Assembly (NCBI GenBank): GCA_963796565.1
Contig: CAWCMA010000003.1
Coordinates: 186,001-250,000 of the forward strand
Direction: 5' to 3'
DNA length: 64,000 nucleotides
From: JAKAVN01 sp963796565
GTDB lineage: Bacteria > Desulfobacterota > Binatia > Binatales > Binataceae
The notes under the pieces were generated by a model. It saw only the letters and a program-made list of their open reading frames with translations, made no database searches and was not told where the DNA came from. Position numbers and translations under genes: made by a program. Positions 45,328 to 52,810 of the stretch are shown here, piece by piece. Every line of letters begins with the position of its first letter. The stretch's first letter is position 1.

Positions 45328-46308
45328 CTATTGCGCTCGCGGCGCGACCGCCGCCGAATCGCGCGTCACCGAGACGAACACGTCTTCCAGCGTGGGCTCG
45401 ATGTGCTCAATGCTCGAGACGCGAACGCCGCGGGCCTCCAGATGGCGGCGGAGAGCCTCAACCGACAGGTCCGTTGCGGCGACCAGATGCAGGCCGCTGC
45501 CGAAGATCGCGGCTTCGATCACCCCGGGCGCCGATCGCGCGGCCTCGGCGGCTTCGCCCAGCGGCTCGCATTGGACCCGCAGGAGAGCGCCGGCGGTAAA
45601 GCGATGCTTGAGCTCGGACGGCCTGCCCAGCGCTACCATCCGGCCGCGCGTGATCAGCGCCAGCCGGTTACAGTACTCGGCCTCTTCCATGTAGTGGGTG
45701 GTCACGAATACCGTCACGCCGTCATCCGACATCTGATGGATGATGTCCCAGAAGCGCCGGCGCGACATCGGATCGACACCGGAGGTCGGCTCGTCGAGAA
45801 ACACGATCGGCGGCCGATGCAGCAACGCGCATCCGAGCGCCAGCCGCTGCCTCCATCCCCCGGCCAGGTCGCGCGCCAGCGTCGACTCTCGCCCGTCGAG
45901 CTCCGCCATCGCCACGGCCCATTTTATGCGCGCGGCCAAATCGCTGGCCGCAACGCCATACATGCCGCCAAAAAAGCGCAGATTTTCGGCGACCGTGAGA
46001 TCCTGGTACAGCGAGAATTTCTGCGACATGTAGCCGATATGCCGGCGCACCGCCTCGGGCTCTGCCGCAACGTCGATTCCCGCGACCGTTGCACGCCCGG
46101 AAGTGGGCCGCAGCAATCCGCACAGCATCCTGATCGTGGTCGATTTGCCGGAACCGTTCGGCCCCAGCAAGCCAAAGATCTCTCCGGGCGCCGTGTCGAA
46201 GGTAACTTCATCCACCGCAACAAATGCGCCGAACCGCTTTACCAGCCGGTCCACCGCGACCGACGGCGCGACGCCGCCGATCGGCCGCGCGGGCATCGAA
46301 GCGTTCAC
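45328..46308 (-). CDS. ABC transporter ATP-binding protein (YbhF second half like)
   Basis: A 326-residue ABC-2 ATPase. Walker A is GLLGPNGSGKSTTIRML, the Q-loop region is GYMSQKFSLYQDLTVAENL, the signature is LAGGWRQRLALGCALLHRP (AGGW in place of the usual SGGM), and Walker B is IVFLDEPTSGVDPMSRR. A C-terminal accessory domain of about 90 residues follows. It overlaps the preceding ATPase by ATGA. In Escherichia coli YbhF two such ATPases are fused; here they are separate. Confidence 0.92.
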   Translation of the reverse strand: MNASMPARPIGGVAPSVAVDRLVKRFGAFVAVDEVTFDTAPGEIFGLLGPNGSGKSTTIRMLCGLLRPTSGRATVAGIDVAAEPEAVRRHIGYMSQKFSLYQDLTVAENLRFFGGMYGVAASDLAARIKWAVAMAELDGRESTLARDLAGGWRQRLALGCALLHRPPIVFLDEPTSGVDPMSRRRFWDIIHQMSDDGVTVFVTTHYMEEAEYCNRLALITRGRMVALGRPSELKHRFTAGALLRVQCEPLGEAAEAARSAPGVIEAAIFGSGLHLVAATDLSVEALRRHLEARGVRVSSIEHIEPTLEDVFVSVTRDSAAVAPRAQ

Positions 46309-47282
46309 GCCGATTCTCCTTCTCGCTTCCAGTTGGGCGACGGTCTTGCGCTCGCCCCTCCGACTCTTGCGACAAAGACGTCCTCAACCGTCGGTTCGGC
46401 CTGCACGAAGTCGGAGAACGGCAGGTTCGCCGCGCGCAGCCGCGTGCTGAGTTCGGCGATCCGCCTGCCCGCGTCATCGACGACGAGACGAACCGTGTCG
46501 CCCAGGAGCAGTACGCTCGAGACTCCAGCGGCGCTCGCCAACCGCGTCTCGACCTTGCGCGCCTGCGGCGAGGTGACCGAGACTACCGCGCCCGGCAGAC
46601 TCCGCTTCAGTTCCGCGGGCGAGCCGCAAAATACCAGGCGGCCCTGATGGAGCAGGGCCAGGCGATGGCATCGCTCGGCCTCGTCGAGATAGGCCGTAGC
46701 GATCAAAACGGTGACCCCCTCGGCCAAAAGCGAATAGAGGATGCGCCAGAGGTCGCCGCGCGATATGGGATCGACTCCAGTGGTTGGCTCGTCGAGCAGG
46801 ATGACCCGCGGGTGGTGAATCAGCGCGCAGGTAAGACCCAGCTTCTGCTTCATTCCGCCGGAAAGTTTGCCGGCCAGGCGGCTGCGAAATTCGCTCATTC
46901 CCGAGGCCTGAAGCAGGCGCGCGGCATTGGTTTCGCGCGTGCGCGCATCCACCCCGAACAGATCGGCGAAGAAACGGATGTTTTCGTCGACAGTCAGATC
47001 CTCGTAAAGGCCGAAGCGCTGAGGCATATAGCTGATATGGTTCTTTACCGCTTCCGGATTCGCGACGACGTCGAAACCGGCCACAGTCGCGCTGCCTCGA
47101 TCCGGCAACGTAACTCCCGCCAGGATTCGAAGAATCGTCGTCTTGCCGGCGCCGTCAGGGCCGACCAGCCCGAAAATCTCGCCAGCCGCGGCGGTGAAGC
47201 TGACGTTGTCGGCCGCAGCCACCTTTCCGAGCCGCTTGCCGAGTCCGCGTACCTCGACCGCGGCCTCCGTGCTGTCACTCAT
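46305..47282 (-). CDS. ABC transporter ATP-binding protein (YbhF first half like)
   Basis: A 325-residue ABC-2 ATPase. Walker A GLVGPDGAGKTTILRIL has Asp in place of Asn, as seen in the first half of YbhF-type proteins. The Q-loop region is SYMPQRFGLYEDLTVDENI, the signature is KLSGGMKQKLGLTCALIHHP and Walker B is VILLDEPTTGVDPISR. The start at 47282 (MSDSTEAAVEVRGLG) overlaps the adaptor gene by eight bases; a start 12 codons earlier is less likely. Confidence 0.92.
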   Translation of the reverse strand: MSDSTEAAVEVRGLGKRLGKVAAADNVSFTAAAGEIFGLVGPDGAGKTTILRILAGVTLPDRGSATVAGFDVVANPEAVKNHISYMPQRFGLYEDLTVDENIRFFADLFGVDARTRETNAARLLQASGMSEFRSRLAGKLSGGMKQKLGLTCALIHHPRVILLDEPTTGVDPISRGDLWRILYSLLAEGVTVLIATAYLDEAERCHRLALLHQGRLVFCGSPAELKRSLPGAVVSVTSPQARKVETRLASAAGVSSVLLLGDTVRLVVDDAGRRIAELSTRLRAANLPFSDFVQAEPTVEDVFVARVGGASARPSPNWKREGESA

Positions 47283-48270
47283 GGGATTTCGACGGGCCGA
47301 GCGCGATTTCCGCGTCAACCGGCATCCCGGGAACCAGTTCGTGGGTCGGATTGTAGACGTCGATCTTGATTCGATAGACCAGCGTCACGCGCTCCGCGTG
47401 AGTCTCCACGCTCTTCGGAGTGAATTCGGCCCGCGACGCGATTGCCGATATGCGCCCCGTATATCTTTTGCCAGGGTAGGTGTCGGTCGCGACGCTGGCC
47501 GACTGTCCCAATCGCACTCTGCCGATGTCGGTCTCATTGATGTAGGCGCGTACCCACACGTGGTCGATGTCCGCCAGCGTGGCCACTGGCGTGCCGGGCA
47601 ACATCACTTCTCCAATCTCGGCCTGGCGGGTCAGGATCACGCCGGCGAACGGCGCACGCAAGACGGTGTAGCCGAGAGTGATTTCGCTGAGCCTGAGATT
47701 TTCGTTGGCCTCGCGGACGGCCGCTTGCGCTGTGTCAACGGCCCTTTCCGCGGCCACCGTCAGAGCCTTGTCGCGCATCCATACGGCCTGAGATTGCGCG
47801 AAGGCGGTTTCCGCCAGATCGCGCAATTGCGTGGACGTCACTCTGGCCTCGTAAAGCGCCTGGGCGCGTTTGTAATCCACGGATTTCTGCTTCAGATCCG
47901 CCTGGTCGTTCAGGACGGTTTTTCTCGCAGCATCCAGATTCGCGATCGCCAGGCTGAACTGCTGCCTGCTCTGTTCGACCGTCGCGCGCGCGACTTCCAC
48001 GTTCTGACGGTAATCGGCATCGTCGAGACGGGCGATCAAGTCACCCTTGCGTACCGATTGGCCTTCGTCGAAGGGTAACTCGACGATACGCGATTGAACG
48101 TCCTTGAAGCTCAGCACACTTTCATGAGCTTCAATGTTTCCGGAGACCTCCAGTTCGAGCCGGGGGGCGCGCTGCCACAGTCCGGAAACCCAGCCCGATT
48201 CGAAGCCGGCCCCTCCGACGAGGAGTGCTCCGCCAAGCGCTATGAGGGCGCCTCTGATTGCTGGCTTCAT
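47275..48270 (-). CDS. HlyD-family membrane fusion / periplasmic adaptor protein (YbhG-like)
   Basis: A 331-residue adaptor. An N-terminal membrane anchor (IRGALIALGGALLVGGAGF) is followed by a split lipoyl domain (VSGNIEAHESVLSFKDVQSRIVELPFDEGQSVRKGDLIARLDD) around a long coiled-coil hairpin (about residues 90-195, Ala/Gln/Glu rich) and a beta-barrel domain (DIDHVWVRAYINETDIGRVRLGQ). It starts the five-gene YbhGFSR-type efflux operon. No outer-membrane channel gene is present, so a shared TolC would be needed. Confidence 0.9.
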   Translation of the reverse strand: MKPAIRGALIALGGALLVGGAGFESGWVSGLWQRAPRLELEVSGNIEAHESVLSFKDVQSRIVELPFDEGQSVRKGDLIARLDDADYRQNVEVARATVEQSRQQFSLAIANLDAARKTVLNDQADLKQKSVDYKRAQALYEARVTSTQLRDLAETAFAQSQAVWMRDKALTVAAERAVDTAQAAVREANENLRLSEITLGYTVLRAPFAGVILTRQAEIGEVMLPGTPVATLADIDHVWVRAYINETDIGRVRLGQSASVATDTYPGKRYTGRISAIASRAEFTPKSVETHAERVTLVYRIKIDVYNPTHELVPGMPVDAEIALGPSKSHE

Positions 48271-48370
48271 CTATCGCTGCCGAGACCGCTCCCCTTTTCT
48301 GATGGTTCCTTAATGAGTTACTTGGCGGATGTAGCGCAATGGGCTAGCTCTGCACCCTGGTCGGTCCGTC

Positions 48371-48386
48371 GGCAAAAAGCCTGCCC
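48371..48386 (-). promoter_or_regulatory. Possible sigma-54 promoter of the efflux operon
   Basis: Minus-strand GGGCAGGCTTTTTGCC keeps the GG and GC at correct spacing and matches GGCA and TTGC, but differs at the flanking positions of both boxes. It lies about 100 bases before the adaptor gene start at 48270. It is weaker than the three other sigma-54 sites in this region. Confidence 0.4.
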
Positions 48387-48411
48387 GTGTTGAATGATCG
48401 CGGGGCGAATT

Positions 48412-48786
48412 TCAGGCCTTGCCGCCGCCGTCGAGCAGCGACTTCACGGTCGAGACCAACTCGGCGTTGGCAAAGGGTTTGCGAATGTAGGCGGCGGCGC
48501 CGGCGGCGTGCGCGTCACGGGCCATATCCGGCGTGTGGAATGCGGTCATAAGGACGACCGGAATTTCTGGAGATTTTTGATGAACGTAGCGAGCTATTTC
48601 TAGGCCGTCGCTGTTGGGCAGTGATATGTCCGAAAGAACCAGCGAGGGCCGGTGCAGATCGAACAAGGCGAGGGCTTTGGCGCTGTCGTAGGCCACCAAA
48701 CAGGTGAAACCGAACCCTCGCAGGAGTCTAGCGCAGGTATCGGCGAGATCTGACTCGTCATCAACGATCAAGATGGTTTGGGGCAT
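48412..48786 (-). CDS. Single-domain response regulator (receiver only)
   Basis: A 124-residue CheY-like receiver. The acidic pair is in LIVDDESDLADTC, the phospho-Asp in PSLVLSDISLPNSDG, Thr in VVLMTAFHTPD and Lys in YIRKPFANAEL. No output domain is attached, so it acts by protein contact or as a phosphate sink. It lies just downstream of the PAS kinase gene but has its own sigma-54 promoter in the 64-base gap, so it can be expressed independently of the kinase. Confidence 0.92.
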   Translation of the reverse strand: MPQTILIVDDESDLADTCARLLRGFGFTCLVAYDSAKALALFDLHRPSLVLSDISLPNSDGLEIARYVHQKSPEIPVVLMTAFHTPDMARDAHAAGAAAYIRKPFANAELVSTVKSLLDGGGKA

Positions 48787-48816
48787 GTCTCAGTGGTCCT
48801 TGGCGTTAGAATTTGC

Positions 48817-48832
48817 AGCAAATCGCATGCCA
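48817..48832 (-). promoter_or_regulatory. Sigma-54 promoter of the single-domain response regulator gene
   Basis: Minus-strand TGGCATGCGATTTGCT matches TGGCAC-N5-TTGCW at 10 of 11 defined positions, with perfect GG-N10-GC spacing. Predicted transcription start is near 48806, about 20 bases before the ATG at 48786. It sits between the kinase stop and the receiver start. Confidence 0.8.
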
Positions 48833-48850
48833 TTCCGCACGCTCGCATGA

Positions 48851-50188
48851 TCACTGAGCTTTTAGTCTTTGTTGCAGGGCATCACCTCGTTCGCTTATCG
48901 CCGGTAAGATTAGAATGAATTTCGTGCCCTTTCCGGGCTCTGATTCGGCTTCGATTTGGCCGCCATGTTCGCGAAGTGTCCTGCGCGCCAGCCAAAGTCC
49001 CAAGCCCGTTCCGCTCGCCTTGGTGGTAAAAAAGATGTCGAAAAGCTTGGGTAATACTTCGGCCGCGACGCCGGGGCCGGTGTCGGCGACGGACAATCGC
49101 TGCATCCCGGCGCGATCCCGATCGGGGCCGCTCTCGATGCGTATTTTGCCCCCCTCGGGCATCGCATCGCGTGCGTTCATCAAAAGATTCATCACTACGC
49201 GCTGGAGTGCGGACAGATCGCCCATGACCGGAGGCAGATTGCGGTCGAGAGAGGCGACGATCTCGACATTGTGTTTGCGGAGTTCTCCGGCGATGAGTGG
49301 AAGGATAGCATCAACCAACTCATTGATGTCGAACGGCTGACGCTCAGTCGACCGTTGGGCCGCGAGCGTTAGCAGGCCGGTCGCGATGCGGCTCGCCCGC
49401 TCAGCGTTACGCCGCAGGACCTCCAGATCCTGGCGCAGATCCGGGTTCCCACTGTCCAACAGCGAAAGCATAAGCTCGGATCGTGAGCAGATAATCGCCA
49501 GCGGATTGTTGAGGTCATGTGCGATTCCGGCGGCGATGGCACCGAGCGCGTTCAGTGTCTCGGCTTGCCTTGCTTGACGTTCGAATGCCAGGCGTTCGCT
49601 GATGTCTGTCACAAAGCATACGACCAGCGAGTGGTCGCTCTCGGAAGAGACATAATTCAGGCTGATATCGACCGGAAATTCGCTGCCATCCTTGCGCCGT
49701 CCCGCAAGGTTCAGCCCAACCCCCATCGGACGCGAGCGCGGGGCTTTCATGTAATTCTCGCGATGCGCAGCATGCCTGTCACGCACCCGTTCGGGTACCA
49801 GGATATCGACTGGCCTGCCTTCAAGTTCTCCGTGTTCATAACCAAACATATCCTCGAGGCTGCCGTTGGCGCGCAGGATCCTCGCGTCAGGCTTCACCAC
49901 CAGAATTCCTTGCGCGCCAGCTTCGAAATAGACGTTCGCTACTACATCGCTCTCCCGTAGTTGCGCGGCATAATGGCGAACTTCAGTTCGCCCGCGCCAC
50001 AACAGAAGGGCCATTGCCGCGCCCGATATCACGACGAATAGGAGGCGGTTTAGCAGAGAGAAAGGGATGGCCAGGAGAAGCTCGATAACGACGATCCAAA
50101 TGAGCGCGACGAGGCAATAGGCGAGCACCATTCGGCTCTTCGAATCGCTCAGCAAACTCGGTCTTTTGCGCTCAGGCGTCCGGCTCAT
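48851..50188 (-). CDS. Membrane-anchored PAS histidine kinase (NtrB-like core)
   Basis: A protein of 445 residues from the ATG at 50188 (seven more from 50209). Two adjacent N-terminal membrane helices (LAYCLVALIWIVVIELLLAI; LLFVVISGAAMALLLW) are followed by a PAS domain (about 80-190, GAQGILVVKPDARILRANGSLEDMFGYEHGELEG), HisKA with AAGIAHDLNNPLAIICSRSEL and HATPase with LLMNARDAM, DTGPGVA and GTGLGLWLARRTLREHGG. The HDLNNPL H-box is of the NtrB class that partners NtrC-type or single-domain regulators. It is divergent from the sigma-54 activator gene. Confidence 0.9.
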   Translation of the reverse strand: MSRTPERKRPSLLSDSKSRMVLAYCLVALIWIVVIELLLAIPFSLLNRLLFVVISGAAMALLLWRGRTEVRHYAAQLRESDVVANVYFEAGAQGILVVKPDARILRANGSLEDMFGYEHGELEGRPVDILVPERVRDRHAAHRENYMKAPRSRPMGVGLNLAGRRKDGSEFPVDISLNYVSSESDHSLVVCFVTDISERLAFERQARQAETLNALGAIAAGIAHDLNNPLAIICSRSELMLSLLDSGNPDLRQDLEVLRRNAERASRIATGLLTLAAQRSTERQPFDINELVDAILPLIAGELRKHNVEIVASLDRNLPPVMGDLSALQRVVMNLLMNARDAMPEGGKIRIESGPDRDRAGMQRLSVADTGPGVAAEVLPKLFDIFFTTKASGTGLGLWLARRTLREHGGQIEAESEPGKGTKFILILPAISERGDALQQRLKAQ

Positions 50189-50262
50189 ATCAGGAAAGCA
50201 GGTTCGCATCCTGATTGTTCATTTACAATTACGATTTCGTCGTGCGGATTTTATTCCCCAGG

Positions 50263-50280
50263 TGGGGCATTGCCGCCCCA
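50263..50280. promoter_or_regulatory. Candidate activator-binding palindrome before the sigma-54 activator gene
   Basis: TGGGGC-N6-GCCCCA has perfect 6-bp arms. It is centred about 62 bases upstream of the -24 element at 50334, a normal distance for an enhancer site of a sigma-54 activator, and differs from the TCCTTTG palindrome near 41.4 kb. This suggests a second, distinct activator, or self-activation by the encoded protein. Confidence 0.45.
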
Positions 50281-50333
50281 TGTTCTCTCAAGCCGTCGAG
50301 GGAAATCTGCAAGTTGTATCGAAAGCAACCACA

Positions 50334-50349
50334 TGGCACGCAGTGTGCT
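50334..50349 (+). promoter_or_regulatory. Sigma-54 promoter of the receiver-less activator gene
   Basis: TGGCACGCAGTGTGCT matches TGGCAC-N5-TTGCW at 10 of 11 defined positions: the -24 box is perfect and the -12 box differs only at its first T. The GG and GC are correctly spaced. Confidence 0.78.
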
Positions 50350-50361
50350 CCATAAGGGAGC

Positions 50362-51522
50362 ATGGCTACCAACACAATTTCGCCTCAGGAAAACCGACGA
50401 CCCAGGCTTAATTCCGCAGCGATTCGGGGCACAGACACGGAGCCGATCATGGCGGAAGCAACCGAGCCGTTTCACGGTCTGGTTGGGGCGAACGCCGCGA
50501 TGCGGCGCCTGGTTCGCCGGATTGAAGCGGTCGGCGCCACTCGCTCGACGGTCCTTATTGTCGGCGATAGCGGGACGGGCAAGGAATTAGTAGCGCGAGC
50601 CATCCATGAATGTGGCGCGCAGCGCGGATCGTTCATCCCCTTTAATTGCGCTGCGATTCCGAAGGACCTTGTCGAAAGCGAACTGTTCGGCCATCGGCGC
50701 GGAGCTTTCAGCGGAGCCACTACTGACTATACCGGGCTGCTGCGCGCTGCGGATGGCGGCACGGTTTTCCTGGACGAGGTTACGGAGATGAGCCCGGAGC
50801 TCCAGGTCAAGCTGCTGCGTGCGATCCAGGAGCGCGCCGTGAGGCCGGTCGGCTCCACGCACGAGATTCCCATCGACGTCCGCATCGTGGCGTCGACCAA
50901 TCGCGATCCGGCCGAAGCCGCCCGCACTGGCCAGTTGCGCGCTGACCTCTACTATCGCCTGCAGGTGAACGTGCTGGAAATTCCTCCGTTGCGGGACCGG
51001 GCAGACGATATCGCAAGGCTGGCCCAGCATTTTCTGAAGCGATTGAACGGACGCAATGAGGGCCCGAGGTTTCTCGAAGGGATCGATGCCGACGCGATGT
51101 CGGCTTTGCAGGCATACGATTGGCCCGGCAACGTCCGCGAGCTTGCCAACACAATCGAATCGGCCTTCACCTTTGGCACCGCTACGACGGTCACGCTCGA
51201 CGACCTGTCAATCAGGATCGTGAACGCCTGGCGAGCCGCGCCACGCGCAACGCTCTCCCCGACCATAGCGGCACCCGAACGCCGGGCGGTCGAGAGCCCC
51301 GGCAGCTATGCTGAATTCGAACGCGAAGCTATCGTCAAGGCACTCGGACGCACCGGCGGAAATAAGGTGCAGGCGGCACGTCTGTTGAAAATCTCCCGCA
51401 AGAAGTTGTACGCCAGGATCGAGCGCTACGGGCTCAGCATCCACAATTTCGCGCAAGAGATGATTACCGTAGGCAGACCTTCAGACCTTTTTGGATCGCA
51501 GGAAATGGGCAGCAGCCGCTGA
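50362..51522 (+). CDS. Sigma-54 activator without receiver domain (PspF-like), GAFSGA variant
   Basis: A protein of up to 386 residues; 357 if started at the better-placed ATG at 50449 (MAEATEPFHGLVGANAAM). It is an AAA+ sigma-54 activation domain (Walker A GDSGTGKE, Walker B TVFLDEVTEMS, sensor ASTNRDP, YDWPGNVRELAN) plus a Fis-type C-terminus (NKVQAARLLKISRKKLYARIERYG), with no receiver, GAF or PAS module in front. The sigma-contacting loop reads GAFSGA instead of GAFTGA. Activity would have to be controlled by expression or a partner protein, as with PspF. A sigma-54 promoter lies just upstream, implying positive autoregulation or a cascade from the regulator at 41.7 kb. Confidence 0.9.
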   Translation: MATNTISPQENRRPRLNSAAIRGTDTEPIMAEATEPFHGLVGANAAMRRLVRRIEAVGATRSTVLIVGDSGTGKELVARAIHECGAQRGSFIPFNCAAIPKDLVESELFGHRRGAFSGATTDYTGLLRAADGGTVFLDEVTEMSPELQVKLLRAIQERAVRPVGSTHEIPIDVRIVASTNRDPAEAARTGQLRADLYYRLQVNVLEIPPLRDRADDIARLAQHFLKRLNGRNEGPRFLEGIDADAMSALQAYDWPGNVRELANTIESAFTFGTATTVTLDDLSIRIVNAWRAAPRATLSPTIAAPERRAVESPGSYAEFEREAIVKALGRTGGNKVQAARLLKISRKKLYARIERYGLSIHNFAQEMITVGRPSDLFGSQEMGSSR

Positions 51523-51583
51523 TAGCTCCTGACCACCCCGCACCCGGTGTGACTACGACAAGAAACATAGAACTATAAGGGGT

Positions 51584-52198
51584 ATGCCAATGAATGTAGC
51601 TCGTTGGATGACTAAAGATCCGGTCGTTGTGGAATCAAAGGACACTCTCGCGGCGGTCCGGCAGATGATGGACAAGGGAAGCTTTCATCGCGTGCCGGTG
51701 GTCGACGGCGGCAAACTTGTCGGTATCGTGAGCGATCGCGACCTGCGCCAACACACGGGCACGCTGGCGCAAGTCAAGGTCAATGGCGCGATGACTACTA
51801 CGATGGTGACCGTGACTCCCACCACTATACTCGAGGACGCGGCCAACCTTTTGGTCAGCCACAAGATCGGCGCGCTGCCGGTGGTCGACGGCGGCAAGCT
51901 GGTTGGAATCATCACTGCGACGGACTTGCTGCGGGCCTTCGCCGAAGTGCTTGGCACCACGGAAGAAGGCGTGGCTCGAATCGATCTGTCGCTCGACGGA
52001 GATTCCTCTGAACTTGCGACGATCGTTCAGATGGTAGCCCAGGAGAATGGAGAAATTCTCGGAATTGGAACGTATCGGGGCGAGTCAAAGGAAGGCAGAG
52101 GCAGGGTAGTTTACCTGCGCTTGCGCGCGGCTGACGCAAATCGAGTGGCTCGGATGCTGACCGACCAGAATTTTACTGTTCTCGCGGTTCATCCATAG
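51584..52198 (+). CDS. CBS-pair plus ACT domain protein (AcuB-like)
   Basis: A 204-residue protein with two CBS motifs (residues 5-58, ARWMTKDPVVVESKDTLAAV; and 68-125, AMTTTMVTVTPTTILEDAANLL) and a C-terminal ACT-like domain (RIDLSLDGDSSELATIVQMVAQE). The two CBS units repeat the phrase PVVDGGKLVGI almost exactly. Such proteins sense adenine nucleotides; AcuB of Bacillus lies in the acetoin-utilisation operon, which fits the nearby acetyl-CoA genes. Neighbouring Usp and GlgX genes on the same strand point to energy-stress sensing. Confidence 0.88.
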   Translation: MPMNVARWMTKDPVVVESKDTLAAVRQMMDKGSFHRVPVVDGGKLVGIVSDRDLRQHTGTLAQVKVNGAMTTTMVTVTPTTILEDAANLLVSHKIGALPVVDGGKLVGIITATDLLRAFAEVLGTTEEGVARIDLSLDGDSSELATIVQMVAQENGEILGIGTYRGESKEGRGRVVYLRLRAADANRVARMLTDQNFTVLAVHP

Positions 52199-52304
52199 GC
52201 GAAGTGCGCGGGAGACAGCGTGGGCGACGGCACCAGCACATCGGCCCTCTGGGCAGGACGGGAATGTTTGCGAGGATCAATAAAAGCGTAAGAGCGAAAG
52301 CCTG

Positions 52305-52733
52305 ATGCACCTGTATCGGACCATCCTTTGCCCGGTCGACTTTGACGACAATTCCCTCGCGGCCGTGACCAGCGCGGCACAGCTCGCCGCGGAGATGGAT
52401 GCGACGCTACATCTGCTGCATGTCATTCCCATCATCCCAACGGCATCCGAAATCGTTCAAAGCCTGGAGTTCCAAAGTAGCTTGCCGGCTGTTCAGCGCC
52501 TTCAGAGGTTAGCGGATGCTGAATTGGCAGGAGTTAAAAATCAGCTCCACACGAAGCTCGCGCTCGCCGCGCATATTCCAAAGAGCATCCTGGCCACGGC
52601 GCAGGAGGTTGGCGCCGACCTTATCGTGATGGCGACGCACGGACGTTCCGGACTTCCCCATCTGTTGCTCGGCAGCGTCGCGGAAGCGGTCGTGCGTACC
52701 GCTACTTGCCCGGTACTGACTATTCGGCCTTAA
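52305..52733 (+). CDS. Universal stress protein (UspA family)
   Basis: A 142-residue single-domain Usp. N-terminus YRTILCPVDFDDNSLAAVTSAAQLA; ATP-loop region LIVMATHGRSGLPHLLLGSVAEAVVRTATCPVLTIRP has the full G-x2-G-x9-GS pattern. It is a close functional match to the gene at 33936 but not a recent duplicate. It lies between the CBS protein and the debranching enzyme. Confidence 0.9.
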   Translation: MHLYRTILCPVDFDDNSLAAVTSAAQLAAEMDATLHLLHVIPIIPTASEIVQSLEFQSSLPAVQRLQRLADAELAGVKNQLHTKLALAAHIPKSILATAQEVGADLIVMATHGRSGLPHLLLGSVAEAVVRTATCPVLTIRP

Positions 52734-52810
52734 TCATATGATAGGGTCCGTTACCCGCTTTGCAGTTATATGCGAAGCGGAGATTGCCAAGCGGGCGGAA
52801 GGAGACGGCC

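Larger units (their letters stand above)
50189..50448. other. Divergent control region of the kinase and the receiver-less activator
   Basis: It contains a palindrome TGGGGC-ATTGCC-GCCCCA at 50263-50280, a partly overlapping CCCCA-GG-TGGGG at 50256-50267, and a strong sigma-54 promoter at 50334-50349 pointing right. If that promoter is used, transcription begins near 50360, only two bases before the ATG at 50362. The start codon at 50449 with GGAGC before it is then more likely for the activator gene. Confidence 0.6.

Noticed and set aside
48316..48400. tRNA-like stretch before the efflux operon
   Set aside because: Some TAGC and GGT boxes appear, but no cloverleaf with an anticodon arm can be formed.
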